A stretch of 64,000 nt of DNA. Origin: Monarcha castaneiventris obscurior (lineage: Eukaryota > Chordata > Aves > Passeriformes > Monarchidae). The notes beneath the pieces were generated by a model. That model was not told the origin of the DNA, did not search any database, and was given only the letters and a program-made list of their open reading frames with translations. The stretch is from positions 1,521,501-1,585,500 of the forward strand of contig JAMPIT010000417.1 of NCBI GenBank assembly GCA_026261815.1. The letters run 5' to 3'. The position numbers and the translations under genes are program-made. Positions 46,725-60,757 of this stretch are shown here, one piece after another. Every line of letters starts with the position of its first letter. Position 1 is the stretch's first letter.

Positions 46725-46728
<4 letters not shown>

Positions 46729-47881
46729 CCAATTCACCATTGTAGATATCAGATGATTACTCAATAAAGTAAATCAAATTGCACAACAATCTCCCAATCT
46801 TTGTATGTATGGATTTGCTACTATTCAGGAAACTGTGCTCTTATATAGGGACTTACATAATTTCCCAGCTAATACTCAGATAAATGCACATGTATCAGTG
46901 AGGATGAATACCCCTGCTTTGCCTTTGTGGTGCTGCTCAAAAGTATAGCTGGATTAAATTCAGATTAGTGGCTTAAAGGCTGCCTGCTGAATTCCTGTAG
47001 TTAGGTATTAGCATAGGACATTGGACTAAGACCCTCAGTATCCATTCTTCAGTCTAAATGTAAATTATTTAATAGAAGAAAGACACAGGCTGAGAATAAT
47101 AGGAGAGCAGTAGAGAGAAACAAAGACATAGACTCATCCTTAGTCAACAAATTAATAGTTTTAATTCTTTCCCTAGCTTATTTGTTAATTAAAGCAAAGA
47201 CCTGTGCTTGAACAAGGGGGGTTGTCAAGACTTGCTGTAATCTAGCTTTGCCTAGGCTGAAATAGAAACAACAAAAAATGATCTTGTTTTCCTTGTGACT
47301 TAACTGCTCTGTTGTACTGTCAAGATGTTCTGTCCCTTCTCATAAACTCCAGGGCATTGACTAGCTTATTTGTTGCATTGAAACTCCTAGTGTTGTACAC
47401 TCAGTTTTGTCTGTAACATGCTGGCAGAAAAGAGTAGCAGAGCCATTGAGAAAAAGAAGGCACCAAGAACCTGAGGCAGAGTGGATGGTTCCTTGGTATG
47501 ACATATTCTTGACATGTTCTTGTTCCTTCTGTGGAAAAGGTGTGTTTCTCCTCCTCCATGGCTTAAATTTTCTGTCCCCATTTTCAATCCAAGCTTTAGT
47601 ATAGAAATGAGGGGATTTTTCTTCTGAAAAAAACCCCAAAATATTTTGTTATGTAAAATTTTCCCCATGTCCTGCCAAAATATATCTGGAAGTTTTACAC
47701 ATTACTAGGTGACCACCCTCTGGTTCCCACACCTGAAGAGCTCTTGTGTTCTAGGTATGTGTCATAATCACATGGTTCTTGTTATCAGCCTTGCTAGGAT
47801 CTACCACCCTCAGGCTGAGGAGCTTTTCCTGTGAGCAGACCCTGTCAAAAAACTGTGTTCCCGTGAATGCTTTTCATTCTG

Positions 47882-47913
47882 AAGATTCTTACATCTTCCA
47901 ATGTAAGAATCTT
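47882..47913. repeat. Perfect 13-bp stem, 6-base loop hairpin
   Basis: AAGATTCTTACAT (47882-47894), loop CTTCCA, then the exact reverse complement ATGTAAGAATCTT (47901-47913). The stem is too short for a standard microRNA precursor. Confidence 0.85.
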
Positions 47914-48403
47914 TCCTTACAGCTCCTGTCTAGCTCTACCTTGTGGTGAGAGAACTGCTGTACGGAATAACCTCCGTCACAGTCACAAACACTCTCATCT
48001 GCTGCTGTGTTAACCTTCTACTGCTGCGCTTTTTCAGCCAGGGCGATACGCTTGGGGTCTCAATGGTAAACACATTGTACTAAGGACATCTAAAATAAAT
48101 CCCTGGGGATTTAAAATCATGAATGCCAGTGCTGGAGCAAGCAAACTGAGAAGATAAGAGCTTTGGGGTGCAATGAGACTGCTATGTTGCAAATATAAGA
48201 AATGATTTATGGCTTGCTGCTGGCAGACTATGTAAGCAGTCACAGGCCAAGTGTAGCCCACAGCAGAGCCAAGCTCTGAGGAACAACATGGGGCAGATGC
48301 AGGGAAGCTCGCTGGTTTTTTTTAATAACAGTTCTCCAAAGCACAAGGGCAAATGGCAGGCTGAGGACAAGGAGTGCTGGCAAAGTGAAAGGAGGTGATT
48401 CTT

Positions 48404-48425
48404 GTAACTAATCAAGATTAGTTAC
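48404..48425. repeat. Perfect 10-bp inverted repeat, 2-base spacer
   Basis: GTAACTAATC-AA-GATTAGTTAC. Each half contains TAAT (ATTA) homeodomain-type cores, so it could be a dimeric binding site; this is an inference only. Confidence 0.85.
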
Positions 48426-51400
48426 TGCGATGTGGAATCAAGTCATCAAACGTCAAGCATATTGACCTAGACTTCGTATCACTTGTACTAGTTCCTGTGA
48501 GGAAAAGTAGGGTCTGTAACTATGGAGTGCTCGAAGCTGTGAACAATATTTTAAACAGACTGGAGGGGGAACTAGTCGTCTTTGTATGAAAGCACAGTTC
48601 TTGTCCTCATTAGGATGCCAGTCCTCGGGTTGATGCATTGCACTAGTAAAACTAAACCACAGTAGAGCTTGCTGGAAGCTCGGCTTCTTTCTAATACAGC
48701 ACAGAGGAATGACTTGTTCTGGTACAAAAAATCTGATGATAGAACATGATTAGATTTCAGCGGTACAAAGATCTTGCACATAGACTTTGTGACTTTTCAG
48801 AAATGATCACGTTGTTCAAACATTTTAAAAAAATTCCAGTGCCTTTTTTCTTTTCTTTACTTTATGGATGTTGTCGCTTGTTTGCAGAACTAGCTTTTAA
48901 ATTGCTGGCCCTTCAAATTATAAAAATTACTTCTAACTGATATATATCATCTTGAATTGCTAGTACAGAGTGTTCAGAAGGCCAGTTTCACAGGTCCAAT
49001 GCCCATGAGTCAACCAAAAGTCATGATAAGGACTTCAATCCTAAGCCTTTTTTTCACCCTATGTGTTGGTTTTGTTCTTCTTTTTTGAGTCTTAGGGTTT
49101 CAGATTTTCCAGTTTATACCTGGAACGTTAGTTGCTGAAAACCTCTTCACTTTAATTAAAGGATAACTGAGAATCCTACAGTCTTAAAAGGTGATGCTTA
49201 AAAAACCAACCAAAAGAAACATAATTGCAAGACAAATGATGAAAATGGAATTGGTGACAGTATTTAGTTTAGCACTAGACCAGAAGTGTAAACTAGGGCA
49301 GCATTTTAGTTGTATGGGTATATCTTCCTGCTGGTAGTATTATCACCAGAGACAGAAAATAGCTTGAGTACAAGAGGAATGAGTAGAGTGGGAATGTAAC
49401 CAAGCAGCTGCACCCAGTGCATTAGAAGTAATTTTATTTTAATCTGATCTTGTCAGTATTGTCCTAATTATATTTTATGTAACCACATTTGATAAACAAT
49501 ATATAATTATTAGCAAGAAGGAAAAATTGTTCACTAGAATATGGGGGGCAGAGGGGTGTTTTTTATATCTTAAAACAATGAGGAATTTACTCCTTCACTA
49601 GAAATGGTGGAGATTTATAATCTGAGACTCTTACTAAATCTCATCACCTTGATAAAACAGAATCTACATCTGGAGAACAGGGAGAACAGGGTTCTGTAGT
49701 TGCCTGACTTTCTGTACCTTAGCCAACTGTCATGTTTTAGAAAAATGTTCCTGCAGGTAAATTACCTTGTTAAAGATTGTTTAAAAACTTTATTTACTTA
49801 CATGCTCTATTCAAGAGCTTTTTCTTGTATTCCTGATAATAATCTTATTGATTTTTCCTTTGGCTATAATCTTAGGCTCTAATGGAAAGTGAGTCAAGTG
49901 GTATCAGGGCTTTGCTCTCCGTAAGCCAAAACACACAATGGAAATGGGAAGGGATATCTTTAGACATGGTATCATGTCTAAGAGTCATTTAAAATAAAGT
50001 AAAATAAAACTTCTGCTAACTTTGTGGTCATTAAGATAACTCTAAGTATCATATTTATTGCTAGAGGAAACAATTGCTTGAGGGATTCTAAAAATTTTAT
50101 TGGTAATTCTTGATAATAAAAAAAAAAACTTAGTTGAAAGGAGAAATTTTATTTTAAAAATAAAGAAATTAATGAAACTTTTACTATCTAAACAAAAAAA
50201 AAATCCAAACAGAATAAGTAGAAATTAGTTGAAAGGTCTGAGCTGGTTAGTTAGGTCTTCCACACAAAGGAAGTGGGGATGACAAGCTGCTTCGGTATCT
50301 CAGCCTCGCTTCTGAAAACCACTTCTCTATTAGCATTAGATTTAGCAGGTCTCAGTATTTTGCTAAGCCATTAGCACGACTGAAAATGCCTGGAAACAAC
50401 ATTCCACTGACACATAACTTCAGTCACCACGGTCTGAGCTCGCTTTACAACAACACGGCAATTTGCCAGGGTATTGCTAAAATCGGGTCGTTTCTACAAT
50501 AGGCTGGATATCAGTCAAAGGAACTGGGAGGCAGTGGGTGCTGCCCGGGGCCATGAACGGTATCAGTGCTGACCATCGCTGTTCCTTATCCCCTGTCTTA
50601 GACAGAGGGCACACTACAAGCTGGGTGAAACACAGCTGCCAGGAACAAGATGAGAAATTATTCTGCTTTCTAAGGAGGGAATTGCTTGTCTGGCTTTCAT
50701 GTCTGAGAAGGGACTAAAGGGAAAGGACATGGAAAATCCAGCAGCTCCTGTGAGAGGTGGCACTTCTCACAAGGAGTATCAAATAACTAACCACCAGGAT
50801 GAGCACAGTGCTGAAAGGTGTATTAGTAGAGATTAAAGGTCTATGGGAAAAACTAGTATCGGTACAGTCTGAATCCACATATAGACAAAGTCTGGCTAGA
50901 TAACTCAATTTTGAGAAAAAAAAAATAGCTTATAGCAAACTCAGTCTCTCCTGGTGCCAGGGTTACCAAGCAGGAGAGGGATTAACTGTGTTTATTAATC
51001 AGGTTATCTACAGGGCTTTAAAGTAGCCAGTGCCTCTGAGAAAGTCTATAGAAATGCAAAAATATACCACCATAATTATGCTGTTAAATCTGCCTGATAA
51101 ATTGTGTATTTTTTTCTACTTAGACTCTATTTTCAAAAAGGGATTGCACCTGTGTTTCATTTTGTTTTCTTCCAATTGGAAGAATTGGAGCCATTATTTT
51201 TCCAGGAACTGAAATACCAAAATAATACCACTCCTTTCTATGGTATTAAGGAAGAATATAATGCTGGAACAAAAGCTATTTATATTAGCATAAGGAACAA
51301 GCTGGCATTTTGTAGGAAAAATTTCAAACAGATAATACCCAGGAAAAGTTTAGTAGTGAGTACTGCAAAGAACAAAATGCACTAAAAAAAACCCAAAACA

Positions 51401-54400
51401 AACAAATTCAATGCTTCTGTCTTGATTTTTCTTTCACTGGAGGGCAGGGTTTATATAAGTAAATCCTTTTGATTCCTGTCAAATTATTCTATAATTGGTG
51501 TTTCATAGCTGAGGTTTGCAATTTAGTGCACTGTTGGTTAACAAATAGTAAGTGCAGAGGTATGTTAGACGTGGGGAAGGATTCAAAGCCCAGTGCAAAT
51601 TCTTCTTTTGAAGTTATTTGGATCAGGGTTGATAACAGGAGTTTAATGAAAAATAGTTGTAAATCCGGTAGCTGAAAGCTGCAAAAATCCCCTTTCAAAA
51701 TGCTTTGTTACAATTTAACTGTATCTCTTTAGGTTGCAACCCTGAAACAGAATCTGTTCAGCTGAGTCGCTGCACCCACACTCTGCCTCAGGGAGAATGT
51801 CCAAATTTGAGAGATTGCTCTGGACACCTATATTAGATACATTTGCTTTTTTCTTACCCAGGGCACTGTTTAACACATCTGGAGGGCAGATCAACTCTTA
51901 CTGTTCAAGGGATTTTGAGCTGGTTCATTTTCTGTAGGAAGAGCACTATTAAAGGCTGAGCTGCAATTTGTCCATCTGTAAAGTGGGTGGTGGACTCAAC
52001 ATTCCATAATTTCCCCGTAGTGAATAGTGGCTTATACTTCAATTAACACTGATAGAAACTTAAGCTGCAATGAGGGCAATATCTTTGGCTGCACTGTTAA
52101 AAAGAGAGAAGGAAGGAAGTGAGGAAAGTGAGATCCTTGCCTAACTAGACTGCAGTGGATGTGGCACAGCTCCTTCCTGAACTGAAGTGCTTCAGACATG
52201 GTTGTCTGTGTGGGAAATTGCTTGTGAAAAGATAACTGTTTTCTGGAAATTCCTGTTTGTTTTAACTCCTCTGACAGAGGATGCAGTGCCTACTGCAGGA
52301 TGCTTCACTAGCCTGCATGCAGGAAGGTTTCATTTTGAAAAGGAACAAAATAGATCAAGTGAATTTTTAATCGAAGGGTATTTTTTGTTTGAGAGCAGGA
52401 CATATGGGAAAAGCATAAGCAGTGGCAAATCTCTTGCTAGGCTACCTGTAAAAACTTTCCATAAATCATTACTAGCTACTGAAGTTCAACCTTAAAGTAA
52501 GAACCTTTAAAAATATAGGTATTGTATATGAGTTTATCCAGTTCAAATCTTGGGAAAGCAACAGAAGATTACAAAAAGCAATAGCTATTCTCCTCCTAAA
52601 TAAAACCAACCTTCCAGTGTTCTTTCTAAAATGTTAGAAAGCCATTTCATATGCTGTAATTTGCAAGTAAAATAAGTGTATTTTGTAAAAAAGTTTCAGA
52701 CTTGAATCTTAAATTATTAATTTGCCAATGTTTGATTTTCAGGTTAATTAGTGAATTTTCTTTGTTTGTTCTCACATTTATAAAATGGTGCTTTACATTT
52801 AAAAATAATTTCATAAGTCTGGAATAAATAATAAGAGGCTCGCGTATTTCATCTGTCTCCTCAAAGAATCTTTAAATTAAACTTAAAAACAAAGAACTAT
52901 ATTAACTCATATATTTAAGGGACTAAAAATTTTGAGTCATGTTTTGCAAGTATTAATTCTAAGTTTTTTATTACAATTCACTGAATTTTTTTTTATGAAA
53001 TATATACAAAAGTTTTGCATTTGATGCCTGCTTCCTTTTTATAACTATTCCCCATTCGACTTTCTGCTAGGGATTATTTGTATTATAGTAAACAGCACTA
53101 AGAACTCATTGTACTGCAAATAAACATTTTTATTATTGAAACAAATGGAAATGTATAGATACTGCAGAGTCACTTTAAACCCCATGTTTTAAGATGCTTT
53201 AAAACTTTCTGTGCTATATTTTACCTACATGATGGACATGCTTTTTAATAAAATACTACCTTTAAGGAAGTTCATGACGTGTCACCTATATTTTATATTA
53301 ATGCCTCTCTTCGATCTGCATTTAATTTAAAGTCTTTATTATTTAAATGAATGGAAGTTACGAAGTATCAAAATAATTACATAGCAGCCCAAAGGATGAT
53401 CCTGTTCAGTGATGTGTTTCAGTCCTGTCCATCATCTTTTTTTAGGAATGCTAAGGAATAATTTTTCTAGTACCAAATGCCCCCTGAAGAGCGACGCCCT
53501 TTCCCAACTGACTGCCTAGTGCCCTCAAATCATGCTCGTACCCAGCACAGCATGCCTAAGATTTGGTCTACAGTTTGGGCAAACTTTCTATACCAAACCC
53601 TTCCCTTTCTTGGCATTAGCCTGGTTTTCAGTGACTGGCACAGGAGACTTGGATGTTGGCATTACGGAGGCCCACGGCTGCAAAGGGGAGTGCAATGGGG
53701 ACCAGGGTGAGGAGGAAGAGAAGAGGGAGGAAGGGAAGGGGTTATTGCCTGGAACAGCAGCAGACAGCAGTGGTTTGCAAGACCCCCATCTGGTCTTCAG
53801 GCCACCTAGTTTGGCTCACCCTGACTTACATTTTAACACTGTTTTTGAGACCCATCACTTACAGAAATGTTTTATGTGCTCTTCTTTCTAAAACTGACAG
53901 GCAAGCATACAGTATTTGTTTCTCTTTCCCCTTCTTAATTTCTGAGGTTTTGTGAGAGGTTTAACCAATTAGATGTGTTTTTAATAAACAAATCTAGAGG
54001 CTCATATTTTTTCTTTTGTCCCTAAAGCTGGAATGCTGTCCTACAGACAATTGAAAACAGCATAATCCTAATAGATTGAATCTGCTTGTGCCAGTTTTAA
54101 GAACACATTTGGCCTCTTGTTATCAGCAGAAAACAAACTAGTCTGTAGAAAACAAAATACATACGTGCTTGGACACAGCTTGACTCTAATTAGCATAAAG
54201 GATCCTCTCAAAAGCATTTTTAAAAAATCTCATTATACTGGTACCGTTTCTAAAAAGATTTTTAAGTGTGTTTTTAAAAAGTGTATAATGAATGTACAAA
54301 TCTGGGATTATGGCCTGGAATAACCCACATGTAAAGTGAATAGCATTGTCAGAAGAGATACTGCTTAGCTTGGTACCCACAGATTTGGACTTGTGACCCT

Positions 54401-57099
54401 GAATTCAGCAGTCCTTGGAAGTGTGGCCTGATGACCACCGATGGCCCCTCAATCTGCAGAACCAGACAGAACAAGCTTTTAAGACTAAAAGTTTGAGGAT
54501 ACTGATGTGCAAGACTGACCATGGTCCATTGATCCGCAAAGTCTAGGAAATACTTTTTTAATCTACATGGCTAGCTTTGAGATCTGAGCAGTTAGTTAGT
54601 GGGGCATTGAGTTGACACCAAACTGGCTCAAATATATGTAAAATACATGTATGTATTTGTCTTTAAAACTTCAATAGTTTCACCTACATGCTGGACATGC
54701 AGGTAGTGCAAACCATTTCTCTGAAGTTTTGTTGAACTTGGACCAGAACTGAACTGGAAGAACTTCACTGAGGGCTGAACCCAAACGGAAATGAAATAAA
54801 GAATTGAAGGGCTTCTCTGCTTGGACTTAAACTATTAACTCCGTCCATCCTTATGCTGTAACTGTACTATGTAATCAAAACCAGGACTGCATTGCTAAAG
54901 ATGAACCCAAAACACCAGAAGCATATTTACAGTTTCCACTAAATAAATTTGCAGCACTAGTTATTAACTAGTGGAAGGAAAATTAAACACCATATTGTCC
55001 CTTAATCAGAATTGGACCTCTGGTGCTGTCCTCTTCCTTCCTAGGCTTATCTGTTTCCTTTCACTGCTTTCCTTCTTTCTTTCTTTCTCAGTTCAGATTG
55101 CAAGCAAATGCGTGACTAAATGCTGACTGCATAACTACTATAATTTCCTTGAGTGGAATCTGGAGCTGCTCTATGCATATCCATATGTTTTGCTAACTTT
55201 CTAAGACATTCTTGGATAGTATAAAATAAAAAAACCCTAATTGCCTCATCTGGCAAAAAGATATAGTAAATGCAAGTGATGTAACTCCTTGTCCTAATTT
55301 TCTATTTTAAAATGCAGCCACATTATCTGCAATTAAAAACAGCTGTCAGGATTGCAATGATGTGATTCTCTGAAGTCTCCAAGTTTGGTCACTCCAATTC
55401 CAGATATAATGCAGTTCCCTAGATCACAGCTGAAAAAAAAAAAAAAAGCCACGCTGCCAATCAGAAGTACAAGAAGCCGGGAAAGGAAGCTTTCAGTAGC
55501 TGTGCAGTGCTGTGCTGAGGAACGATCGCACACACAGTTTGTGGCATCTCTGCTCCCTGGTGCTGCTCTGTGCTGTTTACAAACATATTTTCTCACAACT
55601 ACATATTACAAACTTCATGACAAGAAAATTTAAAACCACCTCAGCTGTACTCTGGCTACAACAGCAGCATAGTTCTTGTCTTCGAGTTAGGGATGATGAC
55701 TTACTTGTGTGGCTTCCAGTGTTGTCAAATATGCTAATGCACTGCTCTGAAACAACTCAGAGGAGTATTTAGCTTTTTTATGTATGTGTTCCTAGAAGAC
55801 TAACATGTGAGCCTGAGACAAAAAACATTCACCTTGGTTTATCAGATGTATTGTAATAAGATATTATTTATCAATTATCCACAAGCAGTTTAATCCTGCA
55901 TCAAATTTATTGCCTGGAAATAATTATAGATAAAAGTGTTATCAAACCAAAACACTGCTTTAAAATTGCCTAATAAGTAGCATCTCTGCAGAAGCTGGAC
56001 ACATGATAAATGTACCTATTTTTTTAAACATTTTTTAGAACCAGCACACAAACTTTGCCTTTAAAATTGATTTACATTCTGTGTCCACATAAATTCTCAA
56101 CTGTCAGCCACAGGAAAATCAAAGGAAAAGGATTTAAGATTCCTGAGTGTGACTGCATATCTTTATGTAAAATCTTGTAGATAAATATGTTAAGCAGAGG
56201 CAGTAGGTGAGCTCTACCAATAATACTTTTGGTTACATTTTTCCATGGCAAGTATTTCCTGGGTACAGCATCTAGGAAAGGCATGGAAAGGTTTCCATAA
56301 TCAGCTTCCAAATACACTTAAATATTTCAAATACCCTTAAATCGGTACAATTAGTCTAAACAGAGTGTACAAATGGGATTCACAAGGTGACAACGTTTCT
56401 AGCAGCAGCTGCAGCAACCACCTTTCCTGCTTTTCCAGAGGGTAGGTATTAGCATGCTGTGCAGACCACAGCCAGCTTGCTGTGGTTGCCTGCGGCTTCA
56501 AGGTAGTACGTTCCAGCACTGGAAGATCTTTTTTTTTTCCTTTCCTTTCATCGCTGTTGCGGTCCCGACATGAAAGAAAAAGGGCTGACACCACTCAATC
56601 CCGTGTGACACCTGACACCTATGCAAAGATGGAAAGAAGTTATTCCATGATGTGTGATTGAAAGTGACACCGCCTCATTTTTACAGCTCTGTGAATCACA
56701 GTCTTCTCTTTCTACCGTACTTTGGTTCCAGACATCCATATAAAATGATGTGAATAGTACCGTATTCAGTAACAGAGGAATAAAACAACAAGAATGTGCA
56801 CAGCACTATGGTAGACACATGCTCTTACTTTAATAAATGGTTTTAATCTATTAAAGCTTCTTCATTTTTAGGCTGTTCAGATGAAAGTAATGAAGCTAAA
56901 TATGTACAGTATTCGATACAATACTGCTGTTTGACACGACGATACCAGCACCAGCATGAAGTTCAGCTTAGCATGAACAAATAGGAACCAGTATCCCTAG
57001 AGAGTAATGAGATCAGCTGTTCTTAGTGTCATTAAAACTGCAATTTCGTGATTACCAATTTAATTTTAGATCCAACCCCTCCTCTCACTAAACACCCCC

Positions 57100-57860
57100 C
57101 CAGCCCAGACTCTGAGAGCGCAGCAGGTCCGCCGAACTCCTGGAAAGGCGCCTCCTCGGCGGAGACAGACGCGTCCCGTCCCCGCCCCGGCCGTGGCCCG
57201 AGCGGCGGCGGCAGCCCCGGGCCGGCCGCACCGCGGGGCCCTTCCCGGGCGGGCGGCTGCTGCCGGGCCCGGCTGCCCGCAGCTGAGATGGCGCCCGCGG
57301 CCCCTCCCGCGCTGGCGGGCCCGCAGCGGCCGCCCCTCCTCGGCCGGCCCGCAGCAGGGCGGTGGCGGCGGCTTCCGGCCGAGCCTCTTGCCTTCAACAA
57401 AGATGGTGCTCCCCGCGCAGGCTCCGCGGGCGCCGCGGCGCCCTGGGTAGCTTCCCGTTGCCCTGGTGTAAGTACGGGGCGGGGGCGGCGGGCGCTGCTC
57501 GCACACCGCTCGCTCGGCCGGGCGCTGCCGGCGGCCCCGCCCCGCTCGGCTCGGTTCGTCCCGGCCCGGCCCGGCCCAGGCGCCGGCGAGGGGGAAGCGG
57601 GAGAGCGGAGCCCAGGAGCCGTTCGGCGGCGCCCCCAGCGCTGCGGGGCCGGGGCAGGGGCCGGGCTTCCGCGGCGGGGCTGGGCCGGGGCGGCGGGGCC
57701 GCCTCTGCTGCCGCAGCCCGGCCCGGAGGGAGGGAGGCCGGGGATGGAGCTGCCTGCGGGGGCTCGGGCCGGGGTGCGGGCAGCTGGCCCCTGGCTGCCA
57801 CAGGAGCAGCAGCTGCCAGACCTCGGCAGGGAAGACGTTAAAAGCAAAACTTGCTTCTTT
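57100..57860 (+). promoter_or_regulatory. CRADD: CpG island and promoter of CRADD
   Basis: A dense CpG island about 3 kb upstream of the CRADD coding exon, with no TATA box. GGCTTCCGGCC at 57370-57380 contains an ETS-type core, and ATGGCG/AAGATGG motifs of YY1 type occur at 57285-57293 and 57400-57406. A strong donor (GTAAGT at 57468) fits a short non-coding first exon. Long open frames on both strands here are GC-driven and have no domain. Confidence 0.7.
57380..57467 (+). other. CRADD: Probable CRADD 5' untranslated exon, with uORF
   Basis: Proposed from the perfect donor CTGGT|GTAAGT ending the exon at 57467; the start is approximate. It contains a complete upstream ORF of 15 codons (ATG 57403-57405, TAG 57448-57450) coding MVLPAQAPRAPRRPG. 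It would splice to the CARD exon at 60750. No transcript evidence is available. Confidence 0.45.
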
Positions 57861-60749
57861 TGGCAGGGGGAGGGTGGTGGTAGGATTTTTAACCCGTAGG
57901 CTTGCTGGGAGTAGCCAGAATCACTCATGGGTTAGGCAGGTGAGTGCGGTTGGTGTTCCGGAAAAGGGTGAAATGTTTTTAACAGAAAGCTAAGTGAATA
58001 CTACTTTTTGGCGTCAGGAGGGGTCTTATCAAAAGTTTTATCCCCGTTCATGGACAGTTCCTCTGTCAGATCCAGAAAAATGCAAACCTGCTTGTGTTGG
58101 TGTGGTGATGCTTCAGTACATTCAGCAGCATGTGGGCTATTTCTTAAAATTTAGCTTTATAATGGAAACGATCCGTTTTCAGAAATATCTGGGGAATGTT
58201 TGAGCCATGTCATCTTTTGGGTAAATGGACATCGCATATTTTTCATTTTCTGCATAATTACTAAACTGAATTCAATTCAAAGCTTACTTTGGATCCCTAG
58301 ATATAGACTGTGATTAAAATGAATTTAAGTTTGTTCTATGTTGCATTAACTCTGTCCCAACACTGTTACACACCAAAATCCTGATATATTTCCATATCTA
58401 GCTGCTCAGTTCCTAACTCAGATATTTCCTTCTCCCAGTAAACACACACAAAGAAACACTGTATCTTTTAAAAGACCTGAGAAATCTGTATGCCCTGGAA
58501 GCTTACCAGGTCAGTGCCAGGACTTTAAACCCCCAGCTGTGTGCACTCTGCAGTCATCAAGCCAAAGGCCTTTTTCAGCAGAAATTCCCCCTTCAGATTC
58601 CTAGCTTGATAGGCATTTTCCATTGCCCAAAACTGTAAACTGAGATGGTTTGTAAGAGATTTATTTTTGAAAAGTGTTGGCTGCTTTGGTTGTGAAGAAG
58701 AGGAACTCGTCAAGTGCTGTACAGTGACTGGAGAACTCAGTGTTCCTCATCCAGCATGTGAGGACGCTCCTGAACGGGGACTCTCGGGGCCCATTTCAGA
58801 ATGGGAAACACAAAAATTTTGTAGTATCTGAAACAGTTTTCTGCCTGGGTTGAGATGACACCTTCAGAGGTGCTGCTGGATGCCTATCTTGAGCTCTGCA
58901 AGTGCTTCATGAGCTCAGGGGTGTTCTTCTAGAAAGGAGAAGTGGTAGGATTTACTGCCTGAATTTTCTTTAGTTCAGAGATTGCTTCCTGTAGTGTAGT
59001 GGTACTATGTGTTGGAGACCAGAATCTTCAGCTTCACCTCTCCAAAATTAGCATCCTAACATCAAGTGGGAAAATCCAGTTCTCTTTCTTGCCTGCTCTT
59101 TTTCCATCTCTTTGCTTGCAGTACCGTCTCAGTCTGTGATGGAGCTTGGTGTTTGAACTGTGCTTAGCAAACTAGCATTTCTTAGGGACATGGGCTGGCA
59201 TAGCAGTTGTTTGATTCCCACACGATCCCTAGACAGAAGGTAAGCACCTCAAAATTCATTTCAGTAGATGAGAAATGTGCTGGGTAACCCGGGAAAGATG
59301 GAGTCTTCCAGGAAGGTGCTTTCCAGCAGTGCTTTTGGCACTTGATGGAAGCATTTTTGGAAAGTAGCTTTGTCAGAGGATGTCACAGGGTTTTCCAGTC
59401 TCTCTCTCATGGCACTGTGCTCTTGCGTTCTGTCCCAGGTGCCATTTACATGCCAATATGTTCTGTTGGCCACCTGCCCTAGATTTTAACAACCAAGCCA
59501 ACCAAGCAATCTTTGATGGGGCCCTGGGAGTCAGTAGGCACCTCTGACAATGAAAAGACTCCATCAGGTTTCATGCGAAAGCTTTGAAAATTCGTGTCTC
59601 TCCTTGTATCCTCAAGCTGAATGAAGGAGAATTTCTGCAAGGTCTAGCAGTTCAAACAGCAGTGTCTAGTTTAATTATGAGAAACCCTCTTGCTAATCAC
59701 ACTGAACACCTGCTGCCGTTTTTGACTTCGTTACTTAGTAATGAGAAAGTGTTTAATTGTGTTGTCCTGTCATTTTCCTTTTCCAGTGCCATTAATGGGT
59801 CCAGGGATATGTTTGTCATTAAGGACTGGACTAGACTAGACACTTTGATTGGTTCATAGGTCTGGCATGGACTGCTGACTTGATCTTGGATGAGCTGCTT
59901 GGTCTCTCTGGACCTTGATTATTCTCTTGCAGAGTGGCTATAAAATGCATCTTTTTCAGCTTTTGTCTAGTCAGTGTTAGTCAAGTGAGATGGAAGCTGG
60001 CAGAGGGCATCTGACCACTTCCTGGGAACACAGGAGAGAGGGAGAAGAGCTACTTAAGCTTTTGTTTGACAGAACAAATGCCTATAAATAGAAGGTGTAT
60101 ATTTTTGAGATGGAAATTCAAAGTAAGTTTCTTCTCATCAGATCAGTAGAGTTCCAGAGCAGTCTTCCAGGATGATTCAAGGGTGAGAATGGCCTGGTAC
60201 GTAAGGTACGTTTCTACTGCTCCTGATCTTAAAGTGCCTCGTGTAGGCCAAAGCCACCTGCTGATTCTGTCCCTGCTGCTGCTGCTGCCTGGCTGTGATG
60301 CATGTACCAGTCCTGCTGCTGCTTTTGTAATTGGATCAGTGGTCAGGTGTGACGTCTCTCTAATTTTGGGGGGTTAGTGTTTCTTAAGGATTGGCAAAGG
60401 CTCTAGCTGCCTTTAGTATGGATCTTAACCAGTTAATAAGCAGGATTACTTGGCATGGGTTTCACTCCAGCAAAGGACTGGTCTTTGCAATGCCAAATGT
60501 TCTATTCCTGTCTAGTATTTCCCAGAAATTGCATCATTTCACCTTGTGAGACAGTGAAATCTGAGTGGCAAGAAGATGATGGGGATCATTAGTAGTTTTG
60601 CCAGGTTGATGATTCTGAGTTTGGAGTTTTTTGTAAAGGTTGACAGGGGTCAAACATCACTTTTGGATGTTCAGATATCATTTCTGGATGTTAAAGGTTG
60701 AAGTATTTTAATCTTCACACATTTCCTTACTCCTTTTCACACACTCCAG
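57468..60749 (+). other. CRADD: CRADD 5' intron (inferred)
   Basis: From the inferred donor at 57468 to the acceptor ending at 60749 (TTCACACACTCCAG). After the CpG island ends, the sequence is ordinary AT-rich DNA with no recognised repeat or gene. Short open frames at 57994-58203 and 59584-59859 have no family resemblance. Confidence 0.55.
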
Positions 60750-60757
60750 GTTGCCAG

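Larger units (their letters stand above)
46770..57100. other. Intergenic region SOCS2-CRADD
   Basis: About 10 kb of AT-rich sequence without a recognised gene or clear CR1 copy. Two perfect inverted repeats stand out (47882-47913 and 48404-48425), and there is a short TTTC-type run near 55069-55090. Open frames such as 53477-53955 and 55385-55633 show no family resemblance. Confidence 0.6.

Noticed and set aside
57032..57928. 298- and 283-codon frames in the CRADD island
   Set aside because: Low-complexity GC-rich translation with no domain and no splice support.
60698..60757. Upstream in-frame ATG for CRADD at 60698
   Set aside because: It lies before the acceptor ending at 60749, so it is intronic. 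The ATG at 60758 gives the family N-terminus.
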